Shown: positions 51,712-60,500 of the stretch, one piece after another
Position numbering within the stretch: position 1 is the first letter of the stretch
How the letters are laid out: each line of letters begins with the position of its first letter
DNA from: Palsa-1392 sp963819975
GTDB taxonomy: Bacteria; Verrucomicrobiota; Verrucomicrobiia; Chthoniobacterales; UBA10450
DNA: 64,000 nt
Direction of reading: 5' to 3'
Assembly: GCA_963819975.1 (NCBI GenBank)
Contig: CAWFYE010000002.1
Location: 372,001 to 436,000, forward strand
Program-made: the position numbers and the translations under genes
The notes under the pieces: generated by a model
The model's input: the letters and a program-made list of their open reading frames with translations, nothing else
Told to the model about the DNA's origin: nothing
Database searches by the model: none

Positions 51712-53856
51712 ATGGCACACCAAGAAGAAGTAAGTCTCCATTTTCTCGATTACTGGAGGGTAATCCGGGTTCGCTGGGGTCTGATTCTCCTCGCCTTTCT
51801 TCTCGTCGTCATCACGACGGCGGTTGTGACCTACTTTCAGCCGCGCGAATACCAGTCGTCGGTTTTTATCGAGGTCAAGTCGATGGCCGAGAATCCGCGC
51901 ATCTTCGGCAATGATGGGCTGCAGACATATCACGACCCGCAATTGGCCCCGACCGTTTACCAGGTGCTGCAGCGTACCGGCATCCTTTATCCGGTGATCG
52001 ATGAGCTGAAGCTGCAGGATAAATGGGCCCGCAATGGCTATCGCCCAACCCGCGAACAGTCCTACCAAATTCTTCGCGGCAAACTCGACCTTGATGAAGT
52101 GCGCAACACCGACCTGCTCCAGATCAGCGTCTTTGACTCCGACCCGCAGCTGGCGGCCGATATCGCGAACAAGATCGTCGCTGTTTACCAGGAAAAAAAG
52201 ATCCAGGAGGAGCGCGAGATCCTGAACCGTGCCGTCTCGACCATGAACGAGGAAGTGACGAAGCAGGATCGCAAAGTGGAGGAGGCGGCCGCAGAAGTGG
52301 CCCGCATCCGTGACGAGGAGCACATCGTCGATCTCAACCCTGAGGGGACCGAGGACTCTTTGACCGCCGCCAATACCAACGTGGTCAAGCAGGAAGGCGA
52401 GGTTAACGACGCCGAGACAAATGTGGCGACTCTTTCGGCCAAGCTGCGCCAAATCGAATCCCTGAAGGGCGACGATCTCATGCGGATGATGCCGACGCTC
52501 AACATTCAGGATCCGACCATTCAAAAAATCCTGCCTAACTATCAGGAAGCCGTCGCCAACGAAGCGCAGCTCCTGAATTCCGGCCTGGGGGAGAATCATC
52601 CCAAGGTCAAAGCACTTCGCGCCACCAAGGCGGTTTACGTCCGTCAGCTCGAGCAGCAGGTCGCGAGCGTGCGCGACGCGCTCAAGCGCAACCTGAATTC
52701 TGCCCAAAGCACGCGGGACGAATTGAAGAAGCGGCTGACTGACATCAACGAAGCCCAGCTCACCCAGAAAAACCTCAGCGCCAGTTACGTTCGGGCGAAG
52801 AACACCTACATCAAGGAGAAGAGCTTGCTTGATGGGGTGCGTCTCCGCGCTCAGACCCAGACGATGGAAATGGCGATGCCGCGCCAGGCTGTGAGCGTGA
52901 AGCAGGTCGCCGAGCCGGCCGCGAATGCCGCCCGGCCGCGGGTCGCGTTGAACATGGCGCTCGGCGCGCTCGTCGGCCTTGTCCTCGGGATTGGCCTCGC
53001 TTTTTTCATCGAATATCTCGACACGAGCGTGAAAACGATGGACGACGTCGAGACTCTCCTCGGCGTCCCGGTGCTGGCCATTATCCCGCAAAATATCGGC
53101 CTCCTCGCGAGGGAAGGAAGCGATACTCCCGACGCCGAGGCCTACCGAATCCTGCGCACCAATATCGAGTTCAATCGCAAAAGTCCCGACACCAACACCA
53201 TCTCCCTCGTCAGCGGCGGCCCGGGCGAAGGCAAGTCGACCACTCTCGCCAACCTCGCCTTCATCTGCGCACAGGGCGGTTATTCCACCCTGATCGTGGA
53301 CGCAGATTTGCGCCGGCCGGTCCAGCACACACTTTTTGACCTCGAAGGGAAAATCGGCCTAACGAATTATTTGACGACCGAGATCCCGCTCGAAGATGTC
53401 CTCGTCCCGACCAGGGTCGAGAACCTCACCCTTCTCCCGAGCGGTGTTCTTCCTTCTGATGCCGTCGGGATCCTCAATTCGCGACGCATGTCGGACCTGA
53501 TCGTCGAGCTGAAATCGCGCTACGACATGATCCTCTTTGATTCGCCTCCCATGCTCGGGGTGAGCGATGCCTCGGTCATCGCGAGTGAAGTCGACCAGAC
53601 GATCATCGTCGTACAGCACCGCCGTTTCCCGCGCGCGATGTTGACCCGGGTGAAGCAGGCGATCATCGGTGTCGGCGGCAGCGTCCTCGGCGTCGTCCTG
53701 AATAATGTCGATCTGAAACACGACCAAAATTATTATTACTACACCAGCTACTACGGCTACTACCCGACTCCCGGCGCCGAGCGCAAATCAAACCGTCGCA
53801 GGCAGCGCGCTGTCGCGACCACTGGCAATGGGGCGACCAATCCGGAGGAATACTAG
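51712..53856 (+). CDS. Polysaccharide co-polymerase with bacterial tyrosine kinase domain (Wzc type)
   Basis: A 714-residue inner-membrane protein. The Wzz part has a first helix (WGLILLAFLLVVITTAVV, residues about 22-40), a long coiled-coil periplasmic domain and a second helix near 411-437. The cytosolic kinase starts at about residue 460: SGGPGEGKSTTLANLAFI (Walker A), TLIVDADLRRPVQH (Walker A') and MILFDSPPMLG (Walker B). The tail has a tyrosine cluster NYYYYTSYYGYYP, the autophosphorylation site typical of BY-kinases. It sets chain length and export of the polymer with the Wza-type protein that follows one base later. Confidence 0.93.
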   Translation: MAHQEEVSLHFLDYWRVIRVRWGLILLAFLLVVITTAVVTYFQPREYQSSVFIEVKSMAENPRIFGNDGLQTYHDPQLAPTVYQVLQRTGILYPVIDELKLQDKWARNGYRPTREQSYQILRGKLDLDEVRNTDLLQISVFDSDPQLAADIANKIVAVYQEKKIQEEREILNRAVSTMNEEVTKQDRKVEEAAAEVARIRDEEHIVDLNPEGTEDSLTAANTNVVKQEGEVNDAETNVATLSAKLRQIESLKGDDLMRMMPTLNIQDPTIQKILPNYQEAVANEAQLLNSGLGENHPKVKALRATKAVYVRQLEQQVASVRDALKRNLNSAQSTRDELKKRLTDINEAQLTQKNLSASYVRAKNTYIKEKSLLDGVRLRAQTQTMEMAMPRQAVSVKQVAEPAANAARPRVALNMALGALVGLVLGIGLAFFIEYLDTSVKTMDDVETLLGVPVLAIIPQNIGLLAREGSDTPDAEAYRILRTNIEFNRKSPDTNTISLVSGGPGEGKSTTLANLAFICAQGGYSTLIVDADLRRPVQHTLFDLEGKIGLTNYLTTEIPLEDVLVPTRVENLTLLPSGVLPSDAVGILNSRRMSDLIVELKSRYDMILFDSPPMLGVSDASVIASEVDQTIIVVQHRRFPRAMLTRVKQAIIGVGGSVLGVVLNNVDLKHDQNYYYYTSYYGYYPTPGAERKSNRRRQRAVATTGNGATNPEEY

Positions 53857-53857
53857 C

Positions 53858-54409
53858 GTGCGTTTCCGGTTCCTCACATTTTTCCTCCTCGCCGCCTGCG
53901 CACCGGCCGCCTTGGCCGATGCGGTTCTCCGCGCCGGCGACCCAGTCGAGCTCCGAATCAGCGGGGTGCCGGCCGAAGATCAAGCCCAGGTCAATAACGT
54001 GTACACGGTTGACGCCAACGGCATGCTCAACATGCCCTACATTAACAAGGTGCACGCCGAAGGTCTGACGCCCGCTCAGGTCGCGGGCGCGATTGAGAAC
54101 GGCTACAAGTCCGCCCGCATTTTCACCAACCCTACAATCACGATTGTGATGCAACCCCAGACGCGTTTCGTCAACGTCGGGGGCGCCGTCCGTGCGCCTA
54201 ACCGTGTTTCTTTCACCGAAGACATGACGCTCCTGACGGCAATCAACGCCGCCGGCGGCTTCAACGATTTTGCCGACCAGAAGCGCGTGCGGCTCCTGCG
54301 CGGCAGCGAGGCTACGGTCTACGATGTACGGCAATTTCGGAAAGAGCCCGGCCTCGACCCCAAGCTTCAGCCGGGCGACAAAATCGAAGTGCCGCAGAGC
54401 TTCTTCTAG
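53858..54409 (+). CDS. Wza-type polysaccharide export protein (short form)
   Basis: A 183-residue exported protein. After a leader (FRFLTFFLLAACAPAALA) comes the Poly_export domain: LRAGDPVELRISGVP, then YTVDANGMLNMPYIN, LTPAQVAGAI and FTNPTITIVM. A single SLBB-like segment follows: FVNVGGAVRAPNRVSFTEDMTLLTAINAAGGFNDFAD. The E. coli Wza has 379 residues with more SLBB domains, so this is a short variant. It begins with GTG one base after the kinase stop, and its own stop overlaps that of convergent pgsA. Confidence 0.85.
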   Translation: MRFRFLTFFLLAACAPAALADAVLRAGDPVELRISGVPAEDQAQVNNVYTVDANGMLNMPYINKVHAEGLTPAQVAGAIENGYKSARIFTNPTITIVMQPQTRFVNVGGAVRAPNRVSFTEDMTLLTAINAAGGFNDFADQKRVRLLRGSEATVYDVRQFRKEPGLDPKLQPGDKIEVPQSFF

Positions 54410-54978
54410 GCGCGGACCAGCGCGCGGTGCCGCCAAAGATAGCCCAGGCCCGAGTAGATCGTTAGGCCGATGGTAATCCAGAGGAGCAGGTTGCCGCCGT
54501 AGCGCCAGGCGATTTGCCACCAGCCGGATTCTTCCAGGCCGGGCCGCAACTCGCTGGCCGAGAGGAGGAGTAGAAAAAAGACCACGGTAATGATCTGCCA
54601 GGAAGTCTTGTGCTTGCCGAGCTTCTCCGCCGGCAAAATCTGGCCCTCGGAAGACGCGAGCAGCCGCAAGCCGGTAATGAGGAAGTCGCGCGCCACCACG
54701 ATCGTCGCCACCCACGCCGGTACTGCCTCCAAGGGCACGAGGCAGATGAAAGCGGCCGACATCATCACCTTGTCGACCAGCGGATCCATCAGCTTGCCAA
54801 AATTCGTCACGATCCCGTAACGGCGCGCGATCTCGCCGTCGTAATAGTCGCTGATTCCGGCGAGCGCGAAGAGGATGAGCGCGACGGTCCGGCCATAGGT
54901 CCAGAGCGAAGTGAGAGCGAGGACGAAGAGAATCGTCAGCACCAGCCGGCCAAGGGTGAGACGGTTCGCCCAGTTCAT
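54406..54978 (-). CDS. pgsA: CDP-alcohol phosphatidyltransferase (phosphatidylglycerophosphate synthase type)
   Basis: A 190-residue membrane enzyme. The diagnostic motif D-x2-D-G-x2-A-R-x8-G-x3-D-x3-D is complete as DYYDGEIARRYGIVTNFGKL followed by MDPLVD. Several hydrophobic spans surround it. It makes phosphatidylglycerol phosphate from CDP-diacylglycerol and glycerol 3-phosphate. The start codon overlaps the moaE stop by four bases. A related cardiolipin synthase of the same family is less likely, because length and motif spacing match PgsA. Confidence 0.9.
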   Translation of the reverse strand: MNWANRLTLGRLVLTILFVLALTSLWTYGRTVALILFALAGISDYYDGEIARRYGIVTNFGKLMDPLVDKVMMSAAFICLVPLEAVPAWVATIVVARDFLITGLRLLASSEGQILPAEKLGKHKTSWQIITVVFFLLLLSASELRPGLEESGWWQIAWRYGGNLLLWITIGLTIYSGLGYLWRHRALVRA

Positions 54979-55391
54979 GAGGTCGCCGCCGAGTCTTTTG
55001 GCCTAACGAAAATCGGGTTTTTCCAGATCGGGACTTTTTTCTTTAGCTCGGCCACGATCCAGGCGCTCGCCGCAAAAGCCGCTCCGCGGTGCGCGCTCGC
55101 CACCCGCAGGAAGAGCGACGCTTCACCCGCTGCGACAAATCCGATCCGGTGTTCGAGGACCATTTCTTCGAGAGCGAACTGCTTCCCTGCTGCCTCCGTG
55201 ATCATTTCCATCTGGTGCTGGGCCATCGTATCATGCGCTTCGTACTCGATTCCGGAAATCTCGCGCCCGTCCTCCAGCGTCCGTACCACGCCCCAAAAAT
55301 CGATCGACGCGCCCGCCTGGCCGTTCCAACTATTCGGACGTTCTTGCAGCGGCGCGGTTGTGATAAGGATTTCCGAATGCCAAGTTGCCAT
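54975..55391 (-). CDS. moaE: Molybdopterin synthase catalytic subunit
   Basis: A 138-residue MoaE. FWGVVRTLEDGREISGIEYEAHDTMAQHQM is the conserved core of the family, in which the first-strand G-x-V-R and Y-E-x-H motifs are recognisable. HRIGFVAAGEASLFLRVASAHRGAAFAA follows, and the C-terminal catalytic Lys is in VPIWKNPIF. With MoaD (not seen here) it makes the dithiolene of the molybdenum cofactor. ATG 55391 is preferred because family-like sequence starts there. No other moa genes are near. Confidence 0.88.
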   Translation of the reverse strand: MATWHSEILITTAPLQERPNSWNGQAGASIDFWGVVRTLEDGREISGIEYEAHDTMAQHQMEMITEAAGKQFALEEMVLEHRIGFVAAGEASLFLRVASAHRGAAFAASAWIVAELKKKVPIWKNPIFVRPKDSAATS

Positions 55392-55446
55392 CTGCTGAAG
55401 CGAGCCTGCCCACTCGGGGCACGGACGCACTCAGGAGAAACCCAAA

Positions 55447-56928
55447 ATGAAAACGAATCAATGTGATATTGGCCTCATCGGCCTCGCCGTGATGGGCGAA
55501 AATCTGGTCCTCAACATGGAGTCGAAAGGCTTCGGCGTCGCCGTCTTTAACCGCACCACCGCCGTGACGGAGAAGTTCGCCGCCGGTCGCGGGAAAGGAA
55601 AGAACATCCAGCCGACCACGACAATGAAAGAATTTGTCGAAGCCCTTTCCCGTCCGCGCAAGGCCATGATCATGGTCAAGGCCGGCGCGCCGGTCGATGC
55701 CGTCATCGGTCAGCTCGCGCCATTGTTGGAGAAAGGTGACGTCATCATCGATGGTGGCAACTCGCTTTTCACCGACACGCAACGCCGCTGTAAGGACCTG
55801 GAAGGCAAAGGAATTCACTTCGTCGGCTGCGGTGTTTCCGGTGGCGAAGAAGGTGCGCTCAAAGGCCCCTCTCTCATGCCGGGTGGGTCGCGCGCCTCGT
55901 GGGAAATCATCGCTCCGATCTATCGCAAGATCGCTGCGGTCGTGGATGGCGAGCCCTGCTGCCGCTACATGGGACCGGATGGCGCCGGGCACTACGTCAA
56001 GATGGTGCACAACGGGATCGAATACGGCGACATGGAGTTGATTTGCGAGGCCTACGCGATTCTCAGCACGGTTCTTGGCCTAACGAATGACGAATTGGCT
56101 GATATTTTTTCGGAGTGGAACCGGGGCGACCTCGACAGCTACCTGATCGACATTACGGCTCAGATCTTTCGCAAAAAAGATCCGGAGACGGGGAAACCGA
56201 TGGTCGATGTCATTCTCGACAAAGCGGGCCAGAAAGGGACCGGCATCTGGACCCTGCAATCGGCCATTCGCCAGTCGATTGTCATTTCCACGATCAACGC
56301 TGCAGTCGAAGCACGGGTCATTTCCTCGCGCAAAGAGGACCGGGTCAAAGCCTCGAAGATTTTGCCCCAGCCGGAGATCGAGAAATTCACCGGCAACCGA
56401 GACCAGCTCATCGCGGCGGTGCGCGACGCGCTCTACGCTTCCAAGATCGTCTCCTACGCCCAAGGGATGGAATTGTTGGGAGCGGCCAGCAAGGAGTTCA
56501 ATTGGAACCTGAACTTCGGCGACATCGCGACCATCTGGCGGGGCGGTTGCATCATTCGGGCGAAATTCCTCAATCGCATCGTCGAGGCTTACGAGCGGGA
56601 TCCGGGGCTGAATAACTTGCTCCTCGATCCTTATTTCACCGACATCATCCGGAAGACGCAGCACAACTGGCGCATCGCGGTCGCGACCGCAATCGAACAG
56701 GGGGTCGCTGTCCCGGCGTTCAGCGCATCGTTAGGCTATTTCGACAGCTATCGCCAGGCGCGCCTGCCTTCGAATTTGTTGCAGGCGCAGCGCGATTTTT
56801 TTGGCGCGCACACCTACGAGCGGGTCGACAAGCCCGGTGTTTTCCACACCGAATGGATGGAGACCGACAATTCATCCGGAAGACCTGCTGAGCCGAAAGA
56901 AGCGCCAAAGCGGCATGCAGCCGAATAG
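55447..56928 (+). CDS. gnd: 6-phosphogluconate dehydrogenase (decarboxylating)
   Basis: A 493-residue enzyme of the oxidative pentose phosphate path that converts 6-phosphogluconate to ribulose 5-phosphate with NADP. IGLIGLAVMGENLVLNMESKGF is the dinucleotide-binding loop. FVGCGVSGGEEGALKGPSLMPGG and MGPDGAGHYVKMVHNGIEYGDM are the substrate-site blocks with catalytic Lys and Asn. The C-terminal helical domain is complete (NWNLNFGDIATIWRGGCIIRAKF). It lies divergently to moaE. Confidence 0.95.
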   Translation: MKTNQCDIGLIGLAVMGENLVLNMESKGFGVAVFNRTTAVTEKFAAGRGKGKNIQPTTTMKEFVEALSRPRKAMIMVKAGAPVDAVIGQLAPLLEKGDVIIDGGNSLFTDTQRRCKDLEGKGIHFVGCGVSGGEEGALKGPSLMPGGSRASWEIIAPIYRKIAAVVDGEPCCRYMGPDGAGHYVKMVHNGIEYGDMELICEAYAILSTVLGLTNDELADIFSEWNRGDLDSYLIDITAQIFRKKDPETGKPMVDVILDKAGQKGTGIWTLQSAIRQSIVISTINAAVEARVISSRKEDRVKASKILPQPEIEKFTGNRDQLIAAVRDALYASKIVSYAQGMELLGAASKEFNWNLNFGDIATIWRGGCIIRAKFLNRIVEAYERDPGLNNLLLDPYFTDIIRKTQHNWRIAVATAIEQGVAVPAFSASLGYFDSYRQARLPSNLLQAQRDFFGAHTYERVDKPGVFHTEWMETDNSSGRPAEPKEAPKRHAAE

Positions 56929-56933
56929 TCGTT

Positions 56934-57161
56934 ATGCCCACTTACGTCTACGAAACCACCGATCCTGCGAAACCGACACGGCGTTTCGAGGTCAAGCAAA
57001 GCATGAAAGACGAGCCGCTCCGGGTCGATCCGGAGACGGGCGAGCCAGTCAAGCGGGTCATCTCCGGGGGCTACGGCGTGCATGTGCCGGGTGGTTCCAC
57101 TGGCCCCTCGGTCGGTTCGGTGGGCGGCGGTGGTTGCGGCCCGAGCTGCGGCTGCCACTAA
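56934..57161 (+). CDS. Small FmdB-like protein without the zinc-ribbon cysteines
   Basis: A 75-residue protein starting MPTYVYETTDPAKPTRRFEVKQSMKDEPLRVDPETGEPVKRVISGGYGVHV, split here by its Thr/Pro run. The M-P-T-Y-x-Y-E opening, central F-E-V-x-Q-x-M and the V-x-R-x-I-S-G end match FmdB regulatory proteins, but the two C-x-x-C pairs that normally bind zinc are missing. The Gly-rich tail ends in GGCGPSCGCH, which could bind a metal. It starts five bases after gnd and is likely co-transcribed. Confidence 0.7.
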   Translation: MPTYVYETTDPAKPTRRFEVKQSMKDEPLRVDPETGEPVKRVISGGYGVHVPGGSTGPSVGSVGGGGCGPSCGCH

Positions 57162-57169
57162 AAATAGAT

Positions 57170-57206
57170 TGTCATCCCGAGCCGCCGCGGGACGGCGAGG
57201 GACCTC
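57170..57206 (+). repeat. Left arm of the GIY-YIG cassette
   Basis: The arm starts TGTCATCCCGAGCCGCCGC and ends GAGGGACCTC. It can pair with the right arm with two mismatches. Confidence 0.75.
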
Positions 57207-57215
57207 CCAAGCGGC

Positions 57216-57512
57216 GTGAAAGCCTACTACGTCTATATGATGACGAACGTCAGCCGAGTCGTCCTCTATACCGGGGTAACGAACGATTTAGAACGCCGCG
57301 TCTGGGAACACCAACACGGCGAAAGCAAAGGCTTCACCAAAACCTATCGAGTCACGCACCTCGTCTATCACGAGACATACAGCCAGATCGAAGACGCCAT
57401 TGCGCGCGAGAAGGAAATCAAAGGTTGGAGGCGCAGCAAAAAGAACGCGCTCGTGGAAACGCTCAATCCGCGCTGGATCGATCTGTCAGTCGAACTTTTC
57501 GGACGCTTGTGA
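57216..57512 (+). CDS. GIY-YIG single-domain nuclease
   Basis: A 98-residue protein consisting only of a GIY-YIG domain. AYYVYMMTN is the GIY position and LYTGVTNDLERRVWEHQHG gives YTG plus the catalytic Arg; ARE-KEIKGW supplies the Glu. The type is that of the small UvrC-like/YhbQ branch, which is very common as free-standing genes in environmental bacteria. The start is GTG 57216, with the alternative that the actual start is a little upstream within the repeat. The gene lies precisely between two inverted repeats, which suggests it acts on or moves with them. Confidence 0.88.
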   Translation: MKAYYVYMMTNVSRVVLYTGVTNDLERRVWEHQHGESKGFTKTYRVTHLVYHETYSQIEDAIAREKEIKGWRRSKKNALVETLNPRWIDLSVELFGRL

Positions 57513-57548
57513 GGTCCCTCGCGGTCCTGCGGCGGCTCGGGATGACAA
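57512..57548 (-). repeat. Right arm of the GIY-YIG cassette
   Basis: An inverted copy of the left arm with two mismatches. It begins with the last base of the GIY-YIG stop codon and ends 32 bases before the dnaE2 stop. Confidence 0.75.
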
Positions 57549-57579
57549 AAGTTGTTATGGGTCGCGCCTTTATTGCGGC

Positions 57580-60500
57580 CTAACGAAAATCGTGCGACGC
57601 GCTCCCGCCGACTTGCGCCTGCGCGAGCGGCCAAATCTTTCGCGCTTTCACGAGCACGACGTTCTCCGTGTTCTGCACTTCGCCTTCGATGACGAGAAAC
57701 GGTTCCTCCGTAATTACGAGCCTCAGCCGCTCAAACAAATCCGGGGTTACAATCGCATTCGCGACTCCGGTTTCATCTTCCAGACTAACGAAGACAAATC
57801 CCTTCGCCGTCCCCGGTCGCTGTCGACAGATCACATTCCCCGCGATCTGGATCGTGGCGTCATGCCTCGCCTGCACCAGATCGCTCGCTCGCCAGATCTC
57901 GGGCAACTGATCTCGCAGCAACTTCATCGGATGCGGACCGGTCGTTAAATTCATCCCTTCATAATCCGCTTGCACCCGTTCCGGCAGCGTCATGGGAGGG
58001 AGCGGATTGTAGCCGGGCGGGGTGAGCCCGGCTGCCCCGGAGCCATCAGCGTTACCGCCGGGGTCAGCGCCCCCGGCTGCAGCGAAGAGCGCCTCCGGCG
58101 CCGGTTCCTCGACTTTCCAGAGCGCCGCCCGTCGATGCTCCGCCAGAGAATTGAGCGCTCCCAATTCTGCGAGATTGCGCAATTCCTCTTTCGTTAGGGC
58201 GACACGTCGTTTAAAATCGTCCATTGAGCGAAAAGCAGAAACGTGGCGTTGCCTAACGATTTCTTCCCCATGCTCCTGCCGCAGTCCATTCACGACACAA
58301 AACCCGAGCCGCACGACCTCATCCGACTCCACCAGACAACGCCACTCCGACTCCATCACACACACCGGCCGCATCCGGATTCCGTGCCGGCGTGCGTCCT
58401 TCACCAGCGTGGCCGGGGAATAAAACCCCATCGGCTGATTGTTCAGCAGGCTGGCGTAAAACTCCGCCGCCCGATGCACCTTCAGATAGGCGCTCCCATA
58501 GGCGAGAATCGCAAAACTGATGGCGTGCGATTCCGGAAATCCGTAAAGCGCAAACGAGCTGATCGACTGAATGATCTTGACCATGATCTCGGGCGCGACC
58601 CCCTTCTTCTCCATCCCTTCCCGCAGTTTCACGCTCACTTTTTCCATCCGCTCGACTGAGCGATGGAAGCTGAGCGCGCGCCGCAACTCTTCTGCTTCTG
58701 CGCCGGAAAAATCGGCCATGATCATCGCGATTTTGAGCATCTGTTCCTGGAAGAGCGGCACGCCTAACGTGCGCTCGAGAATCGGCTTCAAACGCTCGTC
58801 GAAATACGTCACTGGCTCGCGTCCCGCGCGGCGGTTCAGATAAGGATGAACCATGTCGCCCTGGATCGGCCCCGGGCGAATGATCGCGACCTCAATCACG
58901 ACATCGTAAAAACATTTCGGTTCCATCCGCGGCAACGTCGCCATCTGCGCCCGACTCTCGATCTGGAAAACGCCGATCGTGTCAGCCTTCTGCATCATCT
59001 CGTAAGTGGCGGCGTCATCTTTCGGAAGATGGGCGAGGTCGAGCGGGCGCCCCCGTTCCCGGCAGAGCTCAAAAGTGTCCTGCATGACCGCCATCATGCC
59101 GAGGCCCAGCAAATCGACTTTCACGATCCCCAGATCTTCGCAGTCGTCCTTGTCCCACTGCGCCACGACCCGGCCCGGCATGGAGGCGTTCTCCAGCGGA
59201 ACGAAGGAGCTGAGTTTGTCCTGGCAGATGATCATCCCGCCGGAGTGTTGCCCAAGATGGCGCGGTAAACCGTAGATCGATTGATACAGCCTAACGAATG
59301 CGGGCATGCGAGGATGCGCCTTCGGTAAACCCGATTGTTCGATCTGCGCCTCGAGCTCGAGGGTATGCGGGAAATCGCCGTGCGCGAAAAGGTGCGAGAA
59401 TCGGTCGAGAATGCTGGGCGCAAAATTGAGCGCCTTCCCGATTTCGCGCGCCGCGCTTCGTCCGCGGTAAGTGATCACGTTTGCTGTCATGGCCGCGCCG
59501 TGTTTCCCGTAGCGCCGGTAGATTTCCTGGATGACGCTTTCCCTTCGGTCGCCGCTCGGAAGATCGAGATCGATGTCGGGCCAGCCTTTGCGGCTCTCGT
59601 TCAGGAAACGCTCGAAGACGAGATTGTTACTCACCGGATCGACCGGCGTGATCGCGAGACAAAAACAAACCGCGCTGTTCGCCGCGCTCCCCCGGCCCTG
59701 GACCATGATATTGTTTTCCCGGCAGAAATTAACGATCTCCCAGACGATCAGGAAATAGCCGGAGAAGCCGAGCCGGATGATGAGCTCGAGCTCGAACTCA
59801 AGCTGGCGTTTCACTTTCTGGGAGATCGATTCGTAACGCTGCTGCGCGCCGAAAAGGACGAGCGTACGCAGGAAAGAATCCATCGAGTGCCCCTCCGGCA
59901 CCGGGTAATCGGGAAAATGATAACCGATGTTCCCGAGCGAAAACTCGAGCCGCTCGGCGAGGCGGAGGGTATTGGCGATCGCCTCCGGTCGATCGCGAAA
60001 AAGCGCTTTCATTTCCGCCCCGCTCTTCAAATGCCGTTCCGCGTTATTCGTTAGGCGAATGCCGGCGGCGTCGAGGTGGGTGTGCTCGCGGATGCAGGTG
60101 AAGACGTCGAGCGTTTCGCGCCCGAGGGGGATGGCGTGCCGGACGCCGTTGGTTGCGAGGAGCGGGAGACGATGATGTTCCGCGAGATCGATCAGCCGGC
60201 GATTGACGCGCTCTTCGCCCCTAACGAGATGGCGCTGGAGTTCCACATAGATCCGGTTGCGGCCGAAAACGTCGATTAGAAATTGTGCCCGGTTCGCGAG
60301 ACTTCGGGGAGCGCACGCGCCTCGCGTGCCCTTTTCGGCGACTCGCCGAAAAGCGCGACGGGGCGCGTCCCTGATCTTAAGATCACGCGTCTCTTGCTCT
60401 CCGGTGTCCGTCGAGTCGCCGGCCACAGCACGCGAGGCGCGTGCGCTCCCCAGCAGGGGAATCAGCCCTTCGCTAAACTTTCCCAATTCTTCCCAGCGAA

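Larger units (their letters stand above)
57170..57548. mobile_element. Inverted-repeat cassette enclosing a GIY-YIG gene
   Basis: Two arms of 37 bases, 57170-57206 and 57512-57548, are inverted copies that match at 35 of 37 positions. Each begins with TGTCATCCCGAGCCGCCGC when read inward. The GIY-YIG gene exactly fills the space: its GTG start is 9 bases after the left arm and its TGA stop touches the right arm. Repeats of this kind (G-T-C-A-T-C-C-C-G-A-G) are frequent in environmental genomes next to GIY-YIG genes. A repeat-nuclease-repeat mobile unit is inferred. Confidence 0.6.

Noticed and set aside
51703..53328. 541-codon minus-strand frame opposite the tyrosine kinase
   Set aside because: Shadow frame; the sense strand has all Walker motifs and membrane helices.
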